A DNA stretch of 64,000 nt, from NCBI GenBank assembly GCA_937887565.1, contig CALABS010000018.1:124001-188000 (forward strand), given 5' to 3'. Below, piece after piece: positions 1 to 8,682 of this stretch. The first letter of the stretch is position 1, and every line of letters starts with the position of its first letter. The position numbers and the translations under genes were made by a program. The stretch comes from an uncultured Rhodospirillaceae bacterium (GTDB lineage Bacteria; Pseudomonadota; Alphaproteobacteria; Rhodospirillales; Magnetospirillaceae). Under the pieces are notes generated by a model. The model saw only the letters and a list, made by a program, of their open reading frames with translations. It was not told the origin of the DNA and searched no databases.

Positions 1-183
1 TTTGTCCCCCCGCCGCACCAGGGTGACGCCCCTGGGCGCGTAATCCTCGGCCAGCCGGTGCAGGATGGCGGCGAGGTCGGTGCCCTCGGGGAGGCGCTCG
101 GCGAGGGCCTTCTCGGCCACCGGCCCGGCCGAGGCGAAGATCAGCGCCTCGACCAGCCGCAGATGCTCCAGCTCGACGCTCAC
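1..183 (-). CDS. scpB: Segregation and condensation protein ScpB (partial, N-terminus only)
   Basis: Only the first 61 codons are inside the window; the gene runs off the left edge. The translation from a GTG start (VSVELEHLRLVEALIFASAG) has the first winged-helix segment typical of ScpB, the kleisin-associated partner that joins ScpA and SMC in the condensin complex that compacts and segregates the chromosome. The GTG overlaps the scpA stop codon by four bases (GTGA), so the two genes are translationally coupled, as is usual in alphaproteobacteria. The identification rests on this N-terminal sequence and on the scpA neighbour. Confidence 0.85.
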   Translation of the reverse strand, partial: MSVELEHLRLVEALIFASAGPVAEKALAERLPEGTDLAAILHRLAEDYAPRGVTLVRRGDK

Positions 184-1004
184 GGCTCCTCCCCGGCGGG
201 TGCCGCCGATTTGATGTAGATGGGCGAATAGGGGCCGCCGTCCTGGCGCACCTGCACCTTGCCCTGGCGCACCAGTTCCAGGGCGGCGATGAAGGTCGAG
301 GCGACGGCGGACCTCATCTTGAGCGGATCGCCCTCGATGGACGGCAGATAGGCCGACAGCACCGACCAGTCCGGCATGCGGCCCAGCAGGCGCTCGAGCC
401 GTCGCAGCGCATCCTCGACCGAATAGAGGTCGGGCGCCTCGATATGCAGCGTCCGCACCGAGGTGCGCACCACATGGTCGCCATAGGCCTTGAGGAGGTC
501 GTAGAGCTGGACGTCGAAGATGTTGGTGGTGACCACCGGCACATCCTCGGGCTCGCCGCGCGCGAAGACGTCGCGTCCCAGGCGCGGACGGTTGACCAGG
601 GTGGAACCGGCGCTCTGCATGGCCTCCAGCCGGCGCAGGCGGAAGGCCAGCACCTCGGCCATCTCGGCGGCCGAAAGCTGGCCCTCCTCCTCTTCCTCCG
701 GCTCGGGCAGCAGCAGCCGCGACTTGAGATAGGCCAGCCACGCCGCCATCACCAGGTACTCGGCGGCGAGGTCGAGATGGGTGCGGCGCACCTTCTCGAC
801 GAAGGCCAGGTACTGGTCGGCGAGCCGCAGGATGGAGATCTTCGCCAGATCGACCTTCTGGTCGCGGGCCAGGGTCAGCAGCACGTCCAACGGCCCCTCG
901 AACCCCTCGAGGTCGACCAGCAGGCGCTCGTCCTCCCCGGCGCGCCCGCCGCCCCTGTCGTCGGCCTCGAAGCTGTCGTCGGCCTCGAACACGTCCCCCA
1001 CCAT
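180..1004 (-). CDS. scpA: Segregation and condensation protein ScpA (kleisin)
   Basis: A 274-residue kleisin subunit of the SMC-ScpAB condensin. Residues 34-70 hold the hallmark N-terminal block (GFEGPLDVLLTLARDQKVDL), followed by an acidic linker around 100-108 and a C-terminal winged-helix region that would bind the SMC head. The reading frame stays open far upstream through the neighbouring protease gene. I chose the ATG at 1004 because family homology begins just after it and upstream codons translate the protease gene in the wrong frame. It lies 11 bp after the protease stop and overlaps scpB by 4 bp, so it is part of the nagZ-protease-scpA-scpB run. Confidence 0.93.
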   Translation of the reverse strand: MVGDVFEADDSFEADDRGGGRAGEDERLLVDLEGFEGPLDVLLTLARDQKVDLAKISILRLADQYLAFVEKVRRTHLDLAAEYLVMAAWLAYLKSRLLLPEPEEEEEGQLSAAEMAEVLAFRLRRLEAMQSAGSTLVNRPRLGRDVFARGEPEDVPVVTTNIFDVQLYDLLKAYGDHVVRTSVRTLHIEAPDLYSVEDALRRLERLLGRMPDWSVLSAYLPSIEGDPLKMRSAVASTFIAALELVRQGKVQVRQDGGPYSPIYIKSAAPAGEEP

Positions 1005-1015
1005 CCCAGCGCTCC

Positions 1016-1702
1016 TCACGACGGGCCGGCGATCCCCAGGATCAGCGTCGCCAGCATGTCGACCGGGCCGTTGACCAGCCAGCGGAACAGGTCGAGGTTG
1101 ACGCCGATGCGGCTGCCGACGAAGGGCAGGATGAACAACGCCGCCAGGATGATCAACATCCCCACGTTCTCGAGGCGGGCATACCGCCAGGCCAGCGGGC
1201 GGGGAAGCAACCCCACCGCCACCCGACCGCCGTCCAAGGGCGGGATCGGGATCATGTTGAACACGGCCAGCAGCAGGTTGAGGTAGATGGCGTTGTCCAG
1301 GTTGAAGATGAACCACGCCCTCCCGGACTGCGGCACGAAGGGCAGCAGGTTGACCAGCAGCACCGCTGCCACCGCCAGGGCGATGTTGGCGCCAGGGCCG
1401 GCGGCCGCCACCGCCACCATGCCCCAGCGCGGGTTCCGCAGCTTGCCGAAATTGACCGGCACCGGCTTGGCCCAGCCGAACACCACGCCGCCCAACAGCA
1501 GCAGCAGGCCGGGCAGCACGATGGTGCCGAAGGGGTCGATGTGCTTGAGCGGATTGAGCGACACCCGCCCCAGCCGCCACGCGGTGTCGTCGCCCAGGGC
1601 GCGGGCGGCGTAGCCGTGGGCGGCCTCGTGCAGGGTGACGGCGAGGACGAGCGGCAGCGCCCATACCGAGACGCCCTGGATGATGCCGGCCAGGTCCGTC
1701 AT
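1016..1702 (-). CDS. Site-2 protease family (M50) membrane metalloprotease
   Basis: A 228-residue polytopic membrane protein of the short M50/S2P group. The zinc-binding HEAAH motif is at residues 25-29 inside the first membrane segment, GPGAN is near 102-106, and the second zinc-ligand motif NMIPIPPLDGG is at 149-159. These members lack a PDZ domain and are often found beside scpA. They cleave membrane-embedded substrates, but the substrate here is unknown. Its ATG overlaps the nagZ stop (ATGA), so it is probably co-transcribed with nagZ. Confidence 0.9.
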   Translation of the reverse strand: MTDLAGIIQGVSVWALPLVLAVTLHEAAHGYAARALGDDTAWRLGRVSLNPLKHIDPFGTIVLPGLLLLLGGVVFGWAKPVPVNFGKLRNPRWGMVAVAAAGPGANIALAVAAVLLVNLLPFVPQSGRAWFIFNLDNAIYLNLLLAVFNMIPIPPLDGGRVAVGLLPRPLAWRYARLENVGMLIILAALFILPFVGSRIGVNLDLFRWLVNGPVDMLATLILGIAGPS

Positions 1703-2721
1703 GCCAGCAGCGCGTCCACGCGGGCGGCGGCAGCGGCCACGTCCAACCCGCCCGGCGCCCGCTTCATGGCGGCGGCGGCGGCCAACCGCTCCTGCGCGCG
1801 GTCGGTCAGCGGGCGGATGGCCTGGGCGATGGCCTCCATCTCGGCCATGGCGCCGTTGCAGTGGAGCACCACGTCGCAGCCGGCGTCCAGGGCGGCGGCG
1901 GTCCGCTCGTCGAAGCCCCCCCCCAGGGCCTTCATGGACAGGTCGTCGGAGACCAGGACGCCGTCGAAGCCGATCCGGCCCCGGATCACGTCGCGGATCG
2001 CCTTGGCCGAGGTGGTGGCCGGCGCGGCGGGATCGATGGCCTTGTAGACCACGTGGGCGGTCATGGCCCAGGGCGCGTCGGCCAGGGCCTTGAACGGGGG
2101 GAAGTCCTGGGCCTCCAGTTCGGCCAGCGGCGCCTCAACCACCGGCAGCGCCAGGTGGCTGTCGACCATGGCGCGGCCATGGCCGGGAATGTGCTTGATG
2201 ATCGGCAGCACGCCCTCGTCCAGCAGCCCGTCCATGCAGGCGCGGCCCAGCGTGGCGACCTGGGCGGGGGCATGGCCGTAGGCGCGGTCGCCGATGACGT
2301 CGTGGGCCCCCGCCACCGGCACATCGAGCACCGGCGCGCAGTCCACGTCGATCCCCAGGCCGGCCAGTTCACGGCCGATGAGGCGAAAATTGAGCCGCAA
2401 CGCCTCGACGGCGGCCGCAACGTCGCGGCCGGCCAGCCGCGCGAACGGTTCTCCCGGCGGCGCCTTGCGCCAATGCGGCGGCTTGAGGCGCTGGACGCGG
2501 CCGCCCTCCTGGTCGATCAGCACCGGCGCGTCGGGGCGGCCGACGGCCTCGCGGAACCGCGCCACCAGGGCGCGCACCTGCTCGGGGGTGTCAATGTTGC
2601 GGGCGAACAGGATGAAGCCCAAGGGATTGACGCGGGTCAGGTAGCGCAGCTCGTCGTCGGTGAGCGACAGGCCGGCGCAGCCGACGATCAGGGCGGCGGG
2701 AATGGTGCTATTTGCGGGCAA
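1699..2721 (-). CDS. nagZ: Beta-N-acetylhexosaminidase NagZ (GH3)
   Basis: A 340-residue cytoplasmic glycoside hydrolase of family 3 that removes N-acetylglucosamine from anhydro-muropeptides during peptidoglycan recycling. Visible motifs are the substrate loop IDQEGGRVQRL (69-79), the catalytic histidine loop KHIPGHG (176-182) and the nucleophile segment VSDDLSMKAL (257-266). There is no signal peptide. The start appears to be TTG at 2721, with AGGGA about nine bases upstream; no in-frame ATG lies nearby. It overlaps the 3' end of the SPOR gene by 14 bp. Confidence 0.93.
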   Translation of the reverse strand: MPANSTIPAALIVGCAGLSLTDDELRYLTRVNPLGFILFARNIDTPEQVRALVARFREAVGRPDAPVLIDQEGGRVQRLKPPHWRKAPPGEPFARLAGRDVAAAVEALRLNFRLIGRELAGLGIDVDCAPVLDVPVAGAHDVIGDRAYGHAPAQVATLGRACMDGLLDEGVLPIIKHIPGHGRAMVDSHLALPVVEAPLAELEAQDFPPFKALADAPWAMTAHVVYKAIDPAAPATTSAKAIRDVIRGRIGFDGVLVSDDLSMKALGGGFDERTAAALDAGCDVVLHCNGAMAEMEAIAQAIRPLTDRAQERLAAAAAMKRAPGGLDVAAAAARVDALLA

Positions 2722-3652
2722 TGATGCATCCCTGGTTGCGGTCCTTGAGCTGTCCGCACAGCCCCCTCGCCGCCTGCTCGGTCAGCGGGCCGGCGCGGAG
2801 GCGCCAGAAAGTGCCCTTCTCGCCCAGGTCGACCCTGACGATGTCGGGCGCCAGCCCGCCCAGCAGATCGGAATTGGATTTCTGGATACGCACCCATTCA
2901 CGCTCGGCGGCATCCTGGGCGCGCAGGGCGCCCAACTGGATCAGGAAGTCGCCGGACGGCGGCGGCGCCTTGGCGGGAACAGGCGCGGGCGCGGGAACGG
3001 CGGCCTCCTGCGGCGCCGGCTGACGGGCCTGGGTCGGCTGGTAGGCCGGGGTGGCCGGCATGGCCTGCGGGGCGATCGGCTGCGGAGCGGTCGGCTGCGG
3101 GGCGGTCGGCTGCGGGGTTTGGGCGACCGGCGGCTGAAGCGGCAGCGGCTGGGCGGTCACCGGCTGCGGCGGCGCGGCCTTCGGCGCGGGCGGCTCGCCC
3201 GGCTTGGCGGCCGGCACCGGCGGGCGCAGGATCTCGGTAATTGGCGCGGCCGGCGCCGGCATCGGCTGCCCTGCCGCCCGGGGCGGAATCTGGGGCTGTT
3301 CCGGCGGCGGCAACAGCCGCTCGACGCGGGCGTCGCCCTCGCCCGCCTCCATGCGCTCGTAGACCAGCTTGTCCTGGTTGGGAACCTGCATGCCGCCGCG
3401 CTCGTCGGGACGGGTCTTGATAGGACGGTCGTCGGCCTTGATCACCGGGATTCCGGGCCCACCCACCGGCCGGTCGCCCAGGAAGTGCCACCCGCCCGCC
3501 ACCAGCCCGCCGACGGCGGCGATCGCCACCACCAAGGTGATGACGGTGCGCAGGCGATGACCGGCGCGCGCCTGGCGCGAATCGGGATCGGCGTCGAAAC
3601 GTTCGGGAATGATGTCCAGGATGTCGCGATCGAAATCGTCGCCCATGGCCAT
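2708..3652 (-). CDS. SPOR-domain inner-membrane protein
   Basis: A 314-residue bitopic protein. It has a short cytoplasmic N-terminus, one membrane helix at about 36-57, a long Pro/Ala/Gln-rich periplasmic linker, and a C-terminal SPOR domain at about 234-314 (starting GDFLIQLGAL). SPOR domains bind denuded glycan strands at the septum, so a role in cell division or septal wall remodelling is likely. The linker includes three exact-length PQPTA-type pentapeptide repeats. It starts one base after the argS stop. An alternative ATG lies two codons downstream (3646). Confidence 0.85.
   Translation of the reverse strand: MAMGDDFDRDILDIIPERFDADPDSRQARAGHRLRTVITLVVAIAAVGGLVAGGWHFLGDRPVGGPGIPVIKADDRPIKTRPDERGGMQVPNQDKLVYERMEAGEGDARVERLLPPPEQPQIPPRAAGQPMPAPAAPITEILRPPVPAAKPGEPPAPKAAPPQPVTAQPLPLQPPVAQTPQPTAPQPTAPQPIAPQAMPATPAYQPTQARQPAPQEAAVPAPAPVPAKAPPPSGDFLIQLGALRAQDAAEREWVRIQKSNSDLLGGLAPDIVRVDLGEKGTFWRLRAGPLTEQAARGLCGQLKDRNQGCIIARK
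3065..3117. repeat. 15-bp tandem repeat encoding PQPxA units
   Basis: Three consecutive 15-base units (CTGCGG[G/A]GCG[A/G]TCGG on the plus strand) plus a partial fourth lie inside the SPOR-protein gene and encode the PQPTA/PQPIA pentapeptides of its periplasmic linker. They differ at single positions, consistent with slippage duplication. This is a length-variable coding repeat, not a separate element. Confidence 0.75.
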
Positions 3653-3653
3653 G

Positions 3654-5408
3654 TCAGCGCATCTCCTCCACCGGCTCGACGCCGAACACGGACAGGCCCG
3701 AGGCGATCACCGAGGCGACCGCGCGGACCAGCCCCAGCCGCGCCATGGTCAGCTCGCGGTCGTCGTCGAGCAGGAACCGCAGGCGGGCATCGTCCTTGCC
3801 CTTGTTCCACAACCCGTGGAACGCCGCCGCCAGGTCGTAGAGGTAGAAGGCGACGCGATGGGGCTCGTGGGCCTCGGCCGCGCTTTCCACCAGACGCGGC
3901 CATCCGGCCAGGGCCTTGATCAAACCAAGCTCGGCCGGGTCGGTCAAGCGCCCCAGGGGGCCGGCGGCCAGCGCCCCGGCCGCGAGGTCGACGCCCGGCA
4001 ACGTCTCGGCGGCGTTGCGCAGCACCGAATGGCAGCGGGCGTGGGCGTACTGGACATAGAACACCGGGTTGTCGCGCGACTGCTCCAGCACCTTGTCGAG
4101 GTCGAAATCCAGCTGGGCGTCGTTCTTGCGGGTCAGCATGATGAAGCGGACCACGTCCTTGCCCACCGCCTCGACCAGGTCGCGCAGGGTGACGAAGGTG
4201 CCGGCACGCTTGCTCATCTTGTAGGGCTGGCCGCCCTTCATGAGATTGACCATCTGGCACAGCTTGACGTCGAGCGCCCCCTCGCCCTCGGTGACCGCCT
4301 TGACGGCGGCCTGCATGCGCTTGACGTAGCCGCCGTGGTCGGCGCCCCAGACGTCGATCATGTCGGGAAAGCCGCGCCGGTACTTGTCCAGGTGATAGGC
4401 GATGTCGGAGGCGAAATAGGTGAAGCTGCCGTCCGACTTCATCAGCGGCCGGTCGACGTCGTCGCCGAACCGGGTCGCCCGGAACAGGGTCTGCGGCCGG
4501 GGCTCCCAGTCGTCCGGCAGCTTGCCCTTGGGCGGTTCCAGCACGCCCTCGTAGATCAGGCCGTGCTCGCGCAGGAAATCCAGCGCCGCCAGCACCTTGC
4601 CGCCCTCGACCAACTCGCGCTCGGAGGTGAAGACGTCGTGGTGGACACCCAGCGCGTCGAGGTCCTCGCGGATCATGCCCATCATGGCGGTCACCGCATG
4701 GGCGCGGAACGCCGCCAGCCACTCGGTTTCGGGGGCCGCCTTGTAGCGGTCGCCGTGCAGCCGGGCCAGCTCCTGGCCGACCGCGACCAGATAGTCGCCG
4801 GGATAGAGCCCGTCGGGGATCTCGCCGACGTCCTCGCCCAGGGCCTCGCGATAGCGCAGGTGCGCCGAGCGGGCCAGCACGTCCACCTGGGCGCCGGCGT
4901 CGTTGATGTAGTATTCGCGGGCCACCGCGAAGCCCGCCTTCTCCAGCAGCGAGGCTAGCGCGTCGCCGGTCACCGCGCCCCGGGCATGGCCGATATGCAT
5001 GGGGCCAGTGGGATTGGCCGAGACGTATTCCACGTTGACCTTGCGGCCCTGGCCGAGGGTCGAGTCGCCCCAGGCCGTCCCCGCCGCCAGCACCTCGGCC
5101 AGCCGCTCGAACCAGAACCCGTCGGCGAGACGCAGATTGATGAAACCGGGGCCGGCCACCTCGACCGCCGTCACCGCCGGATGGGCGCCAAGCTCGGCGG
5201 CCAGCGCCTCGGCGATGTCGCGCGGCTTCATGCCGGCCGGCTTGGCCAGCACCATGGCGGCGTTGGTCGCCACGTCGCCGTGGGCCTCCTCGCGCGGGGG
5301 CTCGGCGTTGACCTTGGACAGGTCCAGGCCGCCGGGCAGCGTGCCGGCCTCGGTCAGCCGGGCCAGGGCGGCAACGATCTCGTCCTTGAAATACTTGAAC
5401 AGGTTCAT
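3654..5408 (-). CDS. argS: Arginyl-tRNA synthetase
   Basis: A 584-residue class I aminoacyl-tRNA synthetase that charges tRNA-Arg. The HIGH signature is at 138-141 within the block SANPTGPMHIGHARGA, and KMSKR is at 397-401. The N-terminal additional domain and C-terminal anticodon-binding DALR domain account for the rest, a normal full length. The ATG overlaps the dgt stop by four bases (ATGA) and the SPOR gene follows one base after its stop, so dgt-argS-SPOR-nagZ-M50-scpA-scpB looks like one operon. Confidence 0.97.
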   Translation of the reverse strand: MNLFKYFKDEIVAALARLTEAGTLPGGLDLSKVNAEPPREEAHGDVATNAAMVLAKPAGMKPRDIAEALAAELGAHPAVTAVEVAGPGFINLRLADGFWFERLAEVLAAGTAWGDSTLGQGRKVNVEYVSANPTGPMHIGHARGAVTGDALASLLEKAGFAVAREYYINDAGAQVDVLARSAHLRYREALGEDVGEIPDGLYPGDYLVAVGQELARLHGDRYKAAPETEWLAAFRAHAVTAMMGMIREDLDALGVHHDVFTSERELVEGGKVLAALDFLREHGLIYEGVLEPPKGKLPDDWEPRPQTLFRATRFGDDVDRPLMKSDGSFTYFASDIAYHLDKYRRGFPDMIDVWGADHGGYVKRMQAAVKAVTEGEGALDVKLCQMVNLMKGGQPYKMSKRAGTFVTLRDLVEAVGKDVVRFIMLTRKNDAQLDFDLDKVLEQSRDNPVFYVQYAHARCHSVLRNAAETLPGVDLAAGALAAGPLGRLTDPAELGLIKALAGWPRLVESAAEAHEPHRVAFYLYDLAAAFHGLWNKGKDDARLRFLLDDDRELTMARLGLVRAVASVIASGLSVFGVEPVEEMR

Positions 5409-6607
5409 GGTTTCTCTTGCATGTCGAAAAGCCGGCGATGCTCGTCGAGCGCGAAGCGGTCAGTCATGCCGGCGATGTAGTCGGCCACCACGCGGGCGGT
5501 CTTGGCGGTTCCCTTGCCGTCGGCCTGGCGGCGCCATTCGGGCGGCAGGCATTCGGGCTCGGCGAACAACAGGGTGAACAGGTCCCTGACCACGCGCCGC
5601 GCCTTCGAGGTCATGCGGTTGACCATGAAGTGGCGGTACATGTTGGGGAACAGGAACTGCTTGAGCGCGCGGTCATGGGCGCGCATGGCGTCCGAGAACG
5701 CCACCAGCGGGATGCCGGCCCGGCGCACGTCGCGGGCGGACGTCGGCTTGACCTCGGCGATGCGGCGGCGGGTCTCGTCGATGCAGTCCAGGATCATCAG
5801 GCCGATCATCCGCCGCACCGCCTCGTGGATGTGCAGGCTGGGATCGATGCCCGGATTCTCGCGCGCCACGTCGTGGAAGACGGGGCCGACCAGCGGCACG
5901 TCCCGGAGGTCGCCGATGGCGAACAAGCCGGCGCGCAGGCCGTCGTCGATGTCGTGGTTGTTGTAGGCGATGTCGTCGGCCAGCGCCGCCACCTGAGCCT
6001 CGGCGCTGGCGAAGCCGTCCAGCTCCAGGTCGTGGCGATTGGTGTATTCGGTGATGGCGCCGGGCACCGCCCAGTCCTTCTTGACCGCCAGCGCGCCGAC
6101 AAGGGGGCCGTTGTGCTTGACCAGCCCCTCCAGCGTCTCCCAGGTCAGGTTGAGGCCGTCGAACTGGACGTAGCGGCGCTCCAGCTTGGTGACCACGCGC
6201 AAGCTCTGGGCGTTGTGGTCGAAGCCGCCGAAATCGGCCAGGCATTCCTGCAGCGCGTCCTCGCCGGCATGGCCGAAGGGGGTGTGGCCCAGATCGTGGG
6301 CCAGCGCCAGGCTTTCCGCCAAGTCCTCGTCCAGGCCCAGCACCCGGGCGATGGAGCGGGCGATCTGCGACACCTCCAGCGAATGGGTCAGGCGGGTGCG
6401 GAAGTTGTCGCCCTCGTGATAGACGAAGACCTGGGTCTTGTATTGCAGTCGCCGGAAGGCGGCCGAATGGATGATGCGGTCGCGATCGCGCTGGAACGGC
6501 GACCGGGTCAGGCTCTCCGGCTCGGCGTGCAGGCGGCCGCGCGTCTCCTCCGCCCGGCAGGCGTAGGGCGCGAGGATGGCGGATCGGAACGGCGGGGCTG
6601 CGCTCAT
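5405..6607 (-). CDS. dgt: Deoxyguanosinetriphosphate triphosphohydrolase-like protein
   Basis: A 400-residue HD-domain dNTP triphosphohydrolase that converts dNTPs to deoxynucleosides plus triphosphate. The metal ligands are visible: His75 in RLTHSLEVS, the His104-Asp105 pair in ALAHDLGHTPFGHAGE, and Asp211 in LADDIAYNNHDIDDG. I placed the start at the ATG at 6607 (MSAAPPFRSA); the frame is open 12 codons further, but those residues are not family-like. It is divergent from erpA across a 164-bp spacer, an arrangement common in alphaproteobacteria. Confidence 0.93.
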   Translation of the reverse strand: MSAAPPFRSAILAPYACRAEETRGRLHAEPESLTRSPFQRDRDRIIHSAAFRRLQYKTQVFVYHEGDNFRTRLTHSLEVSQIARSIARVLGLDEDLAESLALAHDLGHTPFGHAGEDALQECLADFGGFDHNAQSLRVVTKLERRYVQFDGLNLTWETLEGLVKHNGPLVGALAVKKDWAVPGAITEYTNRHDLELDGFASAEAQVAALADDIAYNNHDIDDGLRAGLFAIGDLRDVPLVGPVFHDVARENPGIDPSLHIHEAVRRMIGLMILDCIDETRRRIAEVKPTSARDVRRAGIPLVAFSDAMRAHDRALKQFLFPNMYRHFMVNRMTSKARRVVRDLFTLLFAEPECLPPEWRRQADGKGTAKTARVVADYIAGMTDRFALDEHRRLFDMQEKP

Positions 6608-6659
6608 AGCGCGGACACTACCCGCGCCTCGGGACGAACGCAACCGAACAGCGGCCGTG

Positions 6660-6689
6660 TTGACTTTCCGCCCCGCCCCCCGAGATTAA
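6660..6689 (+). promoter_or_regulatory. Possible sigma-70-like promoter for erpA
   Basis: In the 164-bp spacer between dgt and erpA there is TTGACT at 6660-6665 and GATTAA at 6684-6689, separated by 18 bases. The -35 is a good match and the -10 is only fair. It points toward erpA, about 80 bp upstream of the chosen start. It is an eye-read match only. Confidence 0.35.
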
Positions 6690-6771
6690 GGGAGACTTTC
6701 CGGCGCGGCCGGATCGGTGCTAGCCTCTGGACACCCCGCCGCCGTCCCCAATGATCGAGGATACCCGCCCG

Positions 6772-7119
6772 ATGGCCGATACCGACCTGGCCCCCGCCGT
6801 TTCCGTCACCCCCAACGCCGCCAAGCGCGTCCAGAAGCTGATCGACATGGAAGGCAAGCCCGGCCTGATGCTGCGCCTGGGCGTGCTGGGCGGCGGCTGC
6901 TCGGGCTTCCAATACCAGATCACGCTGGACGACGCGGTGGCCGAGGACGACGTCGTCACCGAGCATCATGGCATCAAGCTGGTGGTCGACCAGACCTCGC
7001 TGGAATTCCTCAAGGGCACCGAGGTGGACTTCGTCGAGGACCTGATGGGCGCGTCGTTCCAGGTCCGCAACCCCAACGCCACCTCGACCTGCGGCTGCGG
7101 CTCCAGCTTCAGCGTCTGA
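6772..7119 (+). CDS. erpA: A-type iron-sulfur cluster insertion protein ErpA
   Basis: A 115-residue A-type carrier that receives Fe-S clusters from a scaffold and delivers them to apo-proteins. The three conserved ligand cysteines are present: Cys43 in GGGCSGFQY, then Cys107 and Cys109 in the C-terminal CGCG motif. I chose the ATG at 6772 (MADTDLAPAV), with GAGGA about 12 bases upstream; an in-frame ATG at 6751 would add seven residues but has no visible ribosome-binding site. The neighbouring ilvD and Fe-S regulators in this window would be typical clients (inference). Confidence 0.93.
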   Translation: MADTDLAPAVSVTPNAAKRVQKLIDMEGKPGLMLRLGVLGGGCSGFQYQITLDDAVAEDDVVTEHHGIKLVVDQTSLEFLKGTEVDFVEDLMGASFQVRNPNATSTCGCGSSFSV

Positions 7120-7127
7120 CCGCCCGG

Positions 7128-7802
7128 TCACCAGCGGTCGCATTTGCGCGCCACCGCGCGATAGCTTTCCGGCGTGTCGATGGCGGCGTGGCCTTTGCGC
7201 AGCTCGGCCTGGAACTCGGACAGCACCGCCGCGCCGGCGGCCTTGAGTTCCTGGGTCATGGCCTCCATGACGTCGCGGCCGCCCTTCTTGTCCCAGCGCG
7301 CCGCCAGGGCGGCCGCCGTCTTCCGCAACCGCGCCTCCAGCACCGGGGCGAACCGGCGCATGGTGTACTGGTTGATGCGGACGTGCTCGTCCTCGTGCGC
7401 CCTGGTCTCGCGGTACTGGCAGCTGCCTTCCGGGTATTCGCGGGCCAGGTAGACCGTCAGTTCGGTCATCTTCCACGACGCATCCACCTTCTGCAGGATC
7501 ACGCAGACCTGCTTGTCGTCGAAGCTCGCCAACTGGAAGCGGGGCCGGACCCGGAATTCGGTGCGGCTGCGAGTCAGGCCGGGATTGTGGATGCCGACCT
7601 GGGCGTCGTTGCCGGCCAGGCCGGTGATCTCCTTGCGGTCAAGGGTATGGCGCTCCACCGGGTCGGGGATGGACAGGGTGAACTCGACCGGCGGCGGCGA
7701 CCGGCCAAGCCCCGGCGGCGGGCAGTCCGCCGCCAGGGCGGGGCCGGACCACAGGATGGCGACGGCCAGGAAAAGCGGGGGGCGATGGCGCGGACGGGTC
7801 AT
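7128..7802 (-). CDS. Secreted DUF922-type putative zinc protease
   Basis: A 224-residue exported protein. Residues 1-25 form a signal peptide ending ALA, and an HEDEH zinc-binding motif (HExxH type) lies at 136-140 in RETRAHEDEHVRINQY. This layout matches the DUF922 family of predicted secreted Zn-dependent proteases. No substrate is known. The start is set at the ATG at 7802 because the signal peptide begins there; the frame is open upstream but that region reads as divergent promoter DNA. It converges on erpA with only 8 bp between stops and diverges from xthA. Confidence 0.78.
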   Translation of the reverse strand: MTRPRHRPPLFLAVAILWSGPALAADCPPPGLGRSPPPVEFTLSIPDPVERHTLDRKEITGLAGNDAQVGIHNPGLTRSRTEFRVRPRFQLASFDDKQVCVILQKVDASWKMTELTVYLAREYPEGSCQYRETRAHEDEHVRINQYTMRRFAPVLEARLRKTAAALAARWDKKGGRDVMEAMTQELKAAGAAVLSEFQAELRKGHAAIDTPESYRAVARKCDRW

Positions 7803-7834
7803 GACGGCAGGATCGGCGATCGCCGTCCGCTTGC

Positions 7835-7880
7835 CAAGCCCGCCCCGCGGTCGGGCGATTTTTCGCTTTTCGCGGGCTTG
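7835..7880. repeat. Inverted repeat in the divergent DUF922/xthA promoter region
   Basis: Perfect 9-bp arms (CAAGCCCGC at 7835-7843 and GCGGGCTTG at 7872-7880) flank 28 bases that include a T-rich stretch, within the 100-bp spacer between the two divergent starts. It could be a cruciform or a pair of operator half-sites. No regulator can be assigned. Confidence 0.4.
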
Positions 7881-7902
7881 TGGGGCGGGGATACTCCGGC
7901 CC

Positions 7903-8682
7903 ATGCCGAAGATCGCCACCTGGAACGTCAACTCCGTCAAGGCCCGCCTGCCCAACGTGTTGGACTGGTTGACCGATGCCCGCCCCGACGTCCTGCTGCT
8001 GCAAGAGATCAAATGCCAGGACGAGGCCTTTCCCGTCCTGGAATTCGAGAGCGCCGGCTACCACGCCGCCGTGCATGGGCAGAAAAGCTACAACGGCGTC
8101 GCCATCCTGTCGCCGCATCCCATCGCCGACGTGGTCCGCGGCCTGCCCGCCCCCGACGGCGACGACCAGGCCCGCTACATCGAGGCCACGGTGGCCGGCT
8201 ATCGCGTGGCGTCGCTGTACCTGCCCAACGGCAACCCGGCCCCGGGCGAGAAATTCGACTACAAGCTCCGCTGGATGCGCCGGCTGATCGCCCATGCCGG
8301 GGCACTGCTGGCCTCCGGACAGGCCTTCGTGCTGGCCGGCGACTACAACGTCTGCCCCACCGACATCGACGTCTACGATCCGGTCAACTGGCGAGCCGAC
8401 GCCCTGTGCCGTCCCGAGAGCCGCGCCCTGTTCCGCCAACTGAGCCATCTCGGCCTCACCGACGCCTTCCGCGCCCTCCATCCCGACGAGCCGCACCGGT
8501 ATTCGTTCTGGGACTACCAGGCCGGGGCCTGGCCGCGCGACCTGGGCCTCCGGATCGACCACCTGATGCTGTCGCCCCAGGCCGCCGACCGGCTGGTGGC
8601 TTGCGACATCGACAAGGCGCCACGCGGGCGCGACAAGGCCAGCGACCACACGCCGGTCTGGATTGAGCTGGAGGACCAATGA
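7903..8682 (+). CDS. xthA: Exodeoxyribonuclease III (AP endonuclease)
   Basis: A 259-residue Mg-dependent exonuclease III of the EEP superfamily, which repairs abasic sites and 3'-blocked ends. Asn8 (ATWNVNS), the metal-binding Glu35 (LLLQEIKC), the GDYNVCPTDIDVYDP block and the catalytic Asp248-His249 pair (SDHTPVW) are all present, and the length is normal. The start is the ATG at 7903, where family homology begins; the frame is open well upstream over the neighbouring gene. It overlaps the next gene by four bases. Confidence 0.96.
   Translation: MPKIATWNVNSVKARLPNVLDWLTDARPDVLLLQEIKCQDEAFPVLEFESAGYHAAVHGQKSYNGVAILSPHPIADVVRGLPAPDGDDQARYIEATVAGYRVASLYLPNGNPAPGEKFDYKLRWMRRLIAHAGALLASGQAFVLAGDYNVCPTDIDVYDPVNWRADALCRPESRALFRQLSHLGLTDAFRALHPDEPHRYSFWDYQAGAWPRDLGLRIDHLMLSPQAADRLVACDIDKAPRGRDKASDHTPVWIELEDQ

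Noticed and set aside
3065..3117. Short tandem repeats as a CRISPR-like array
   Set aside because: There are no spacers; the repeats are contiguous 15-bp units that encode a Pro/Gln linker in frame.
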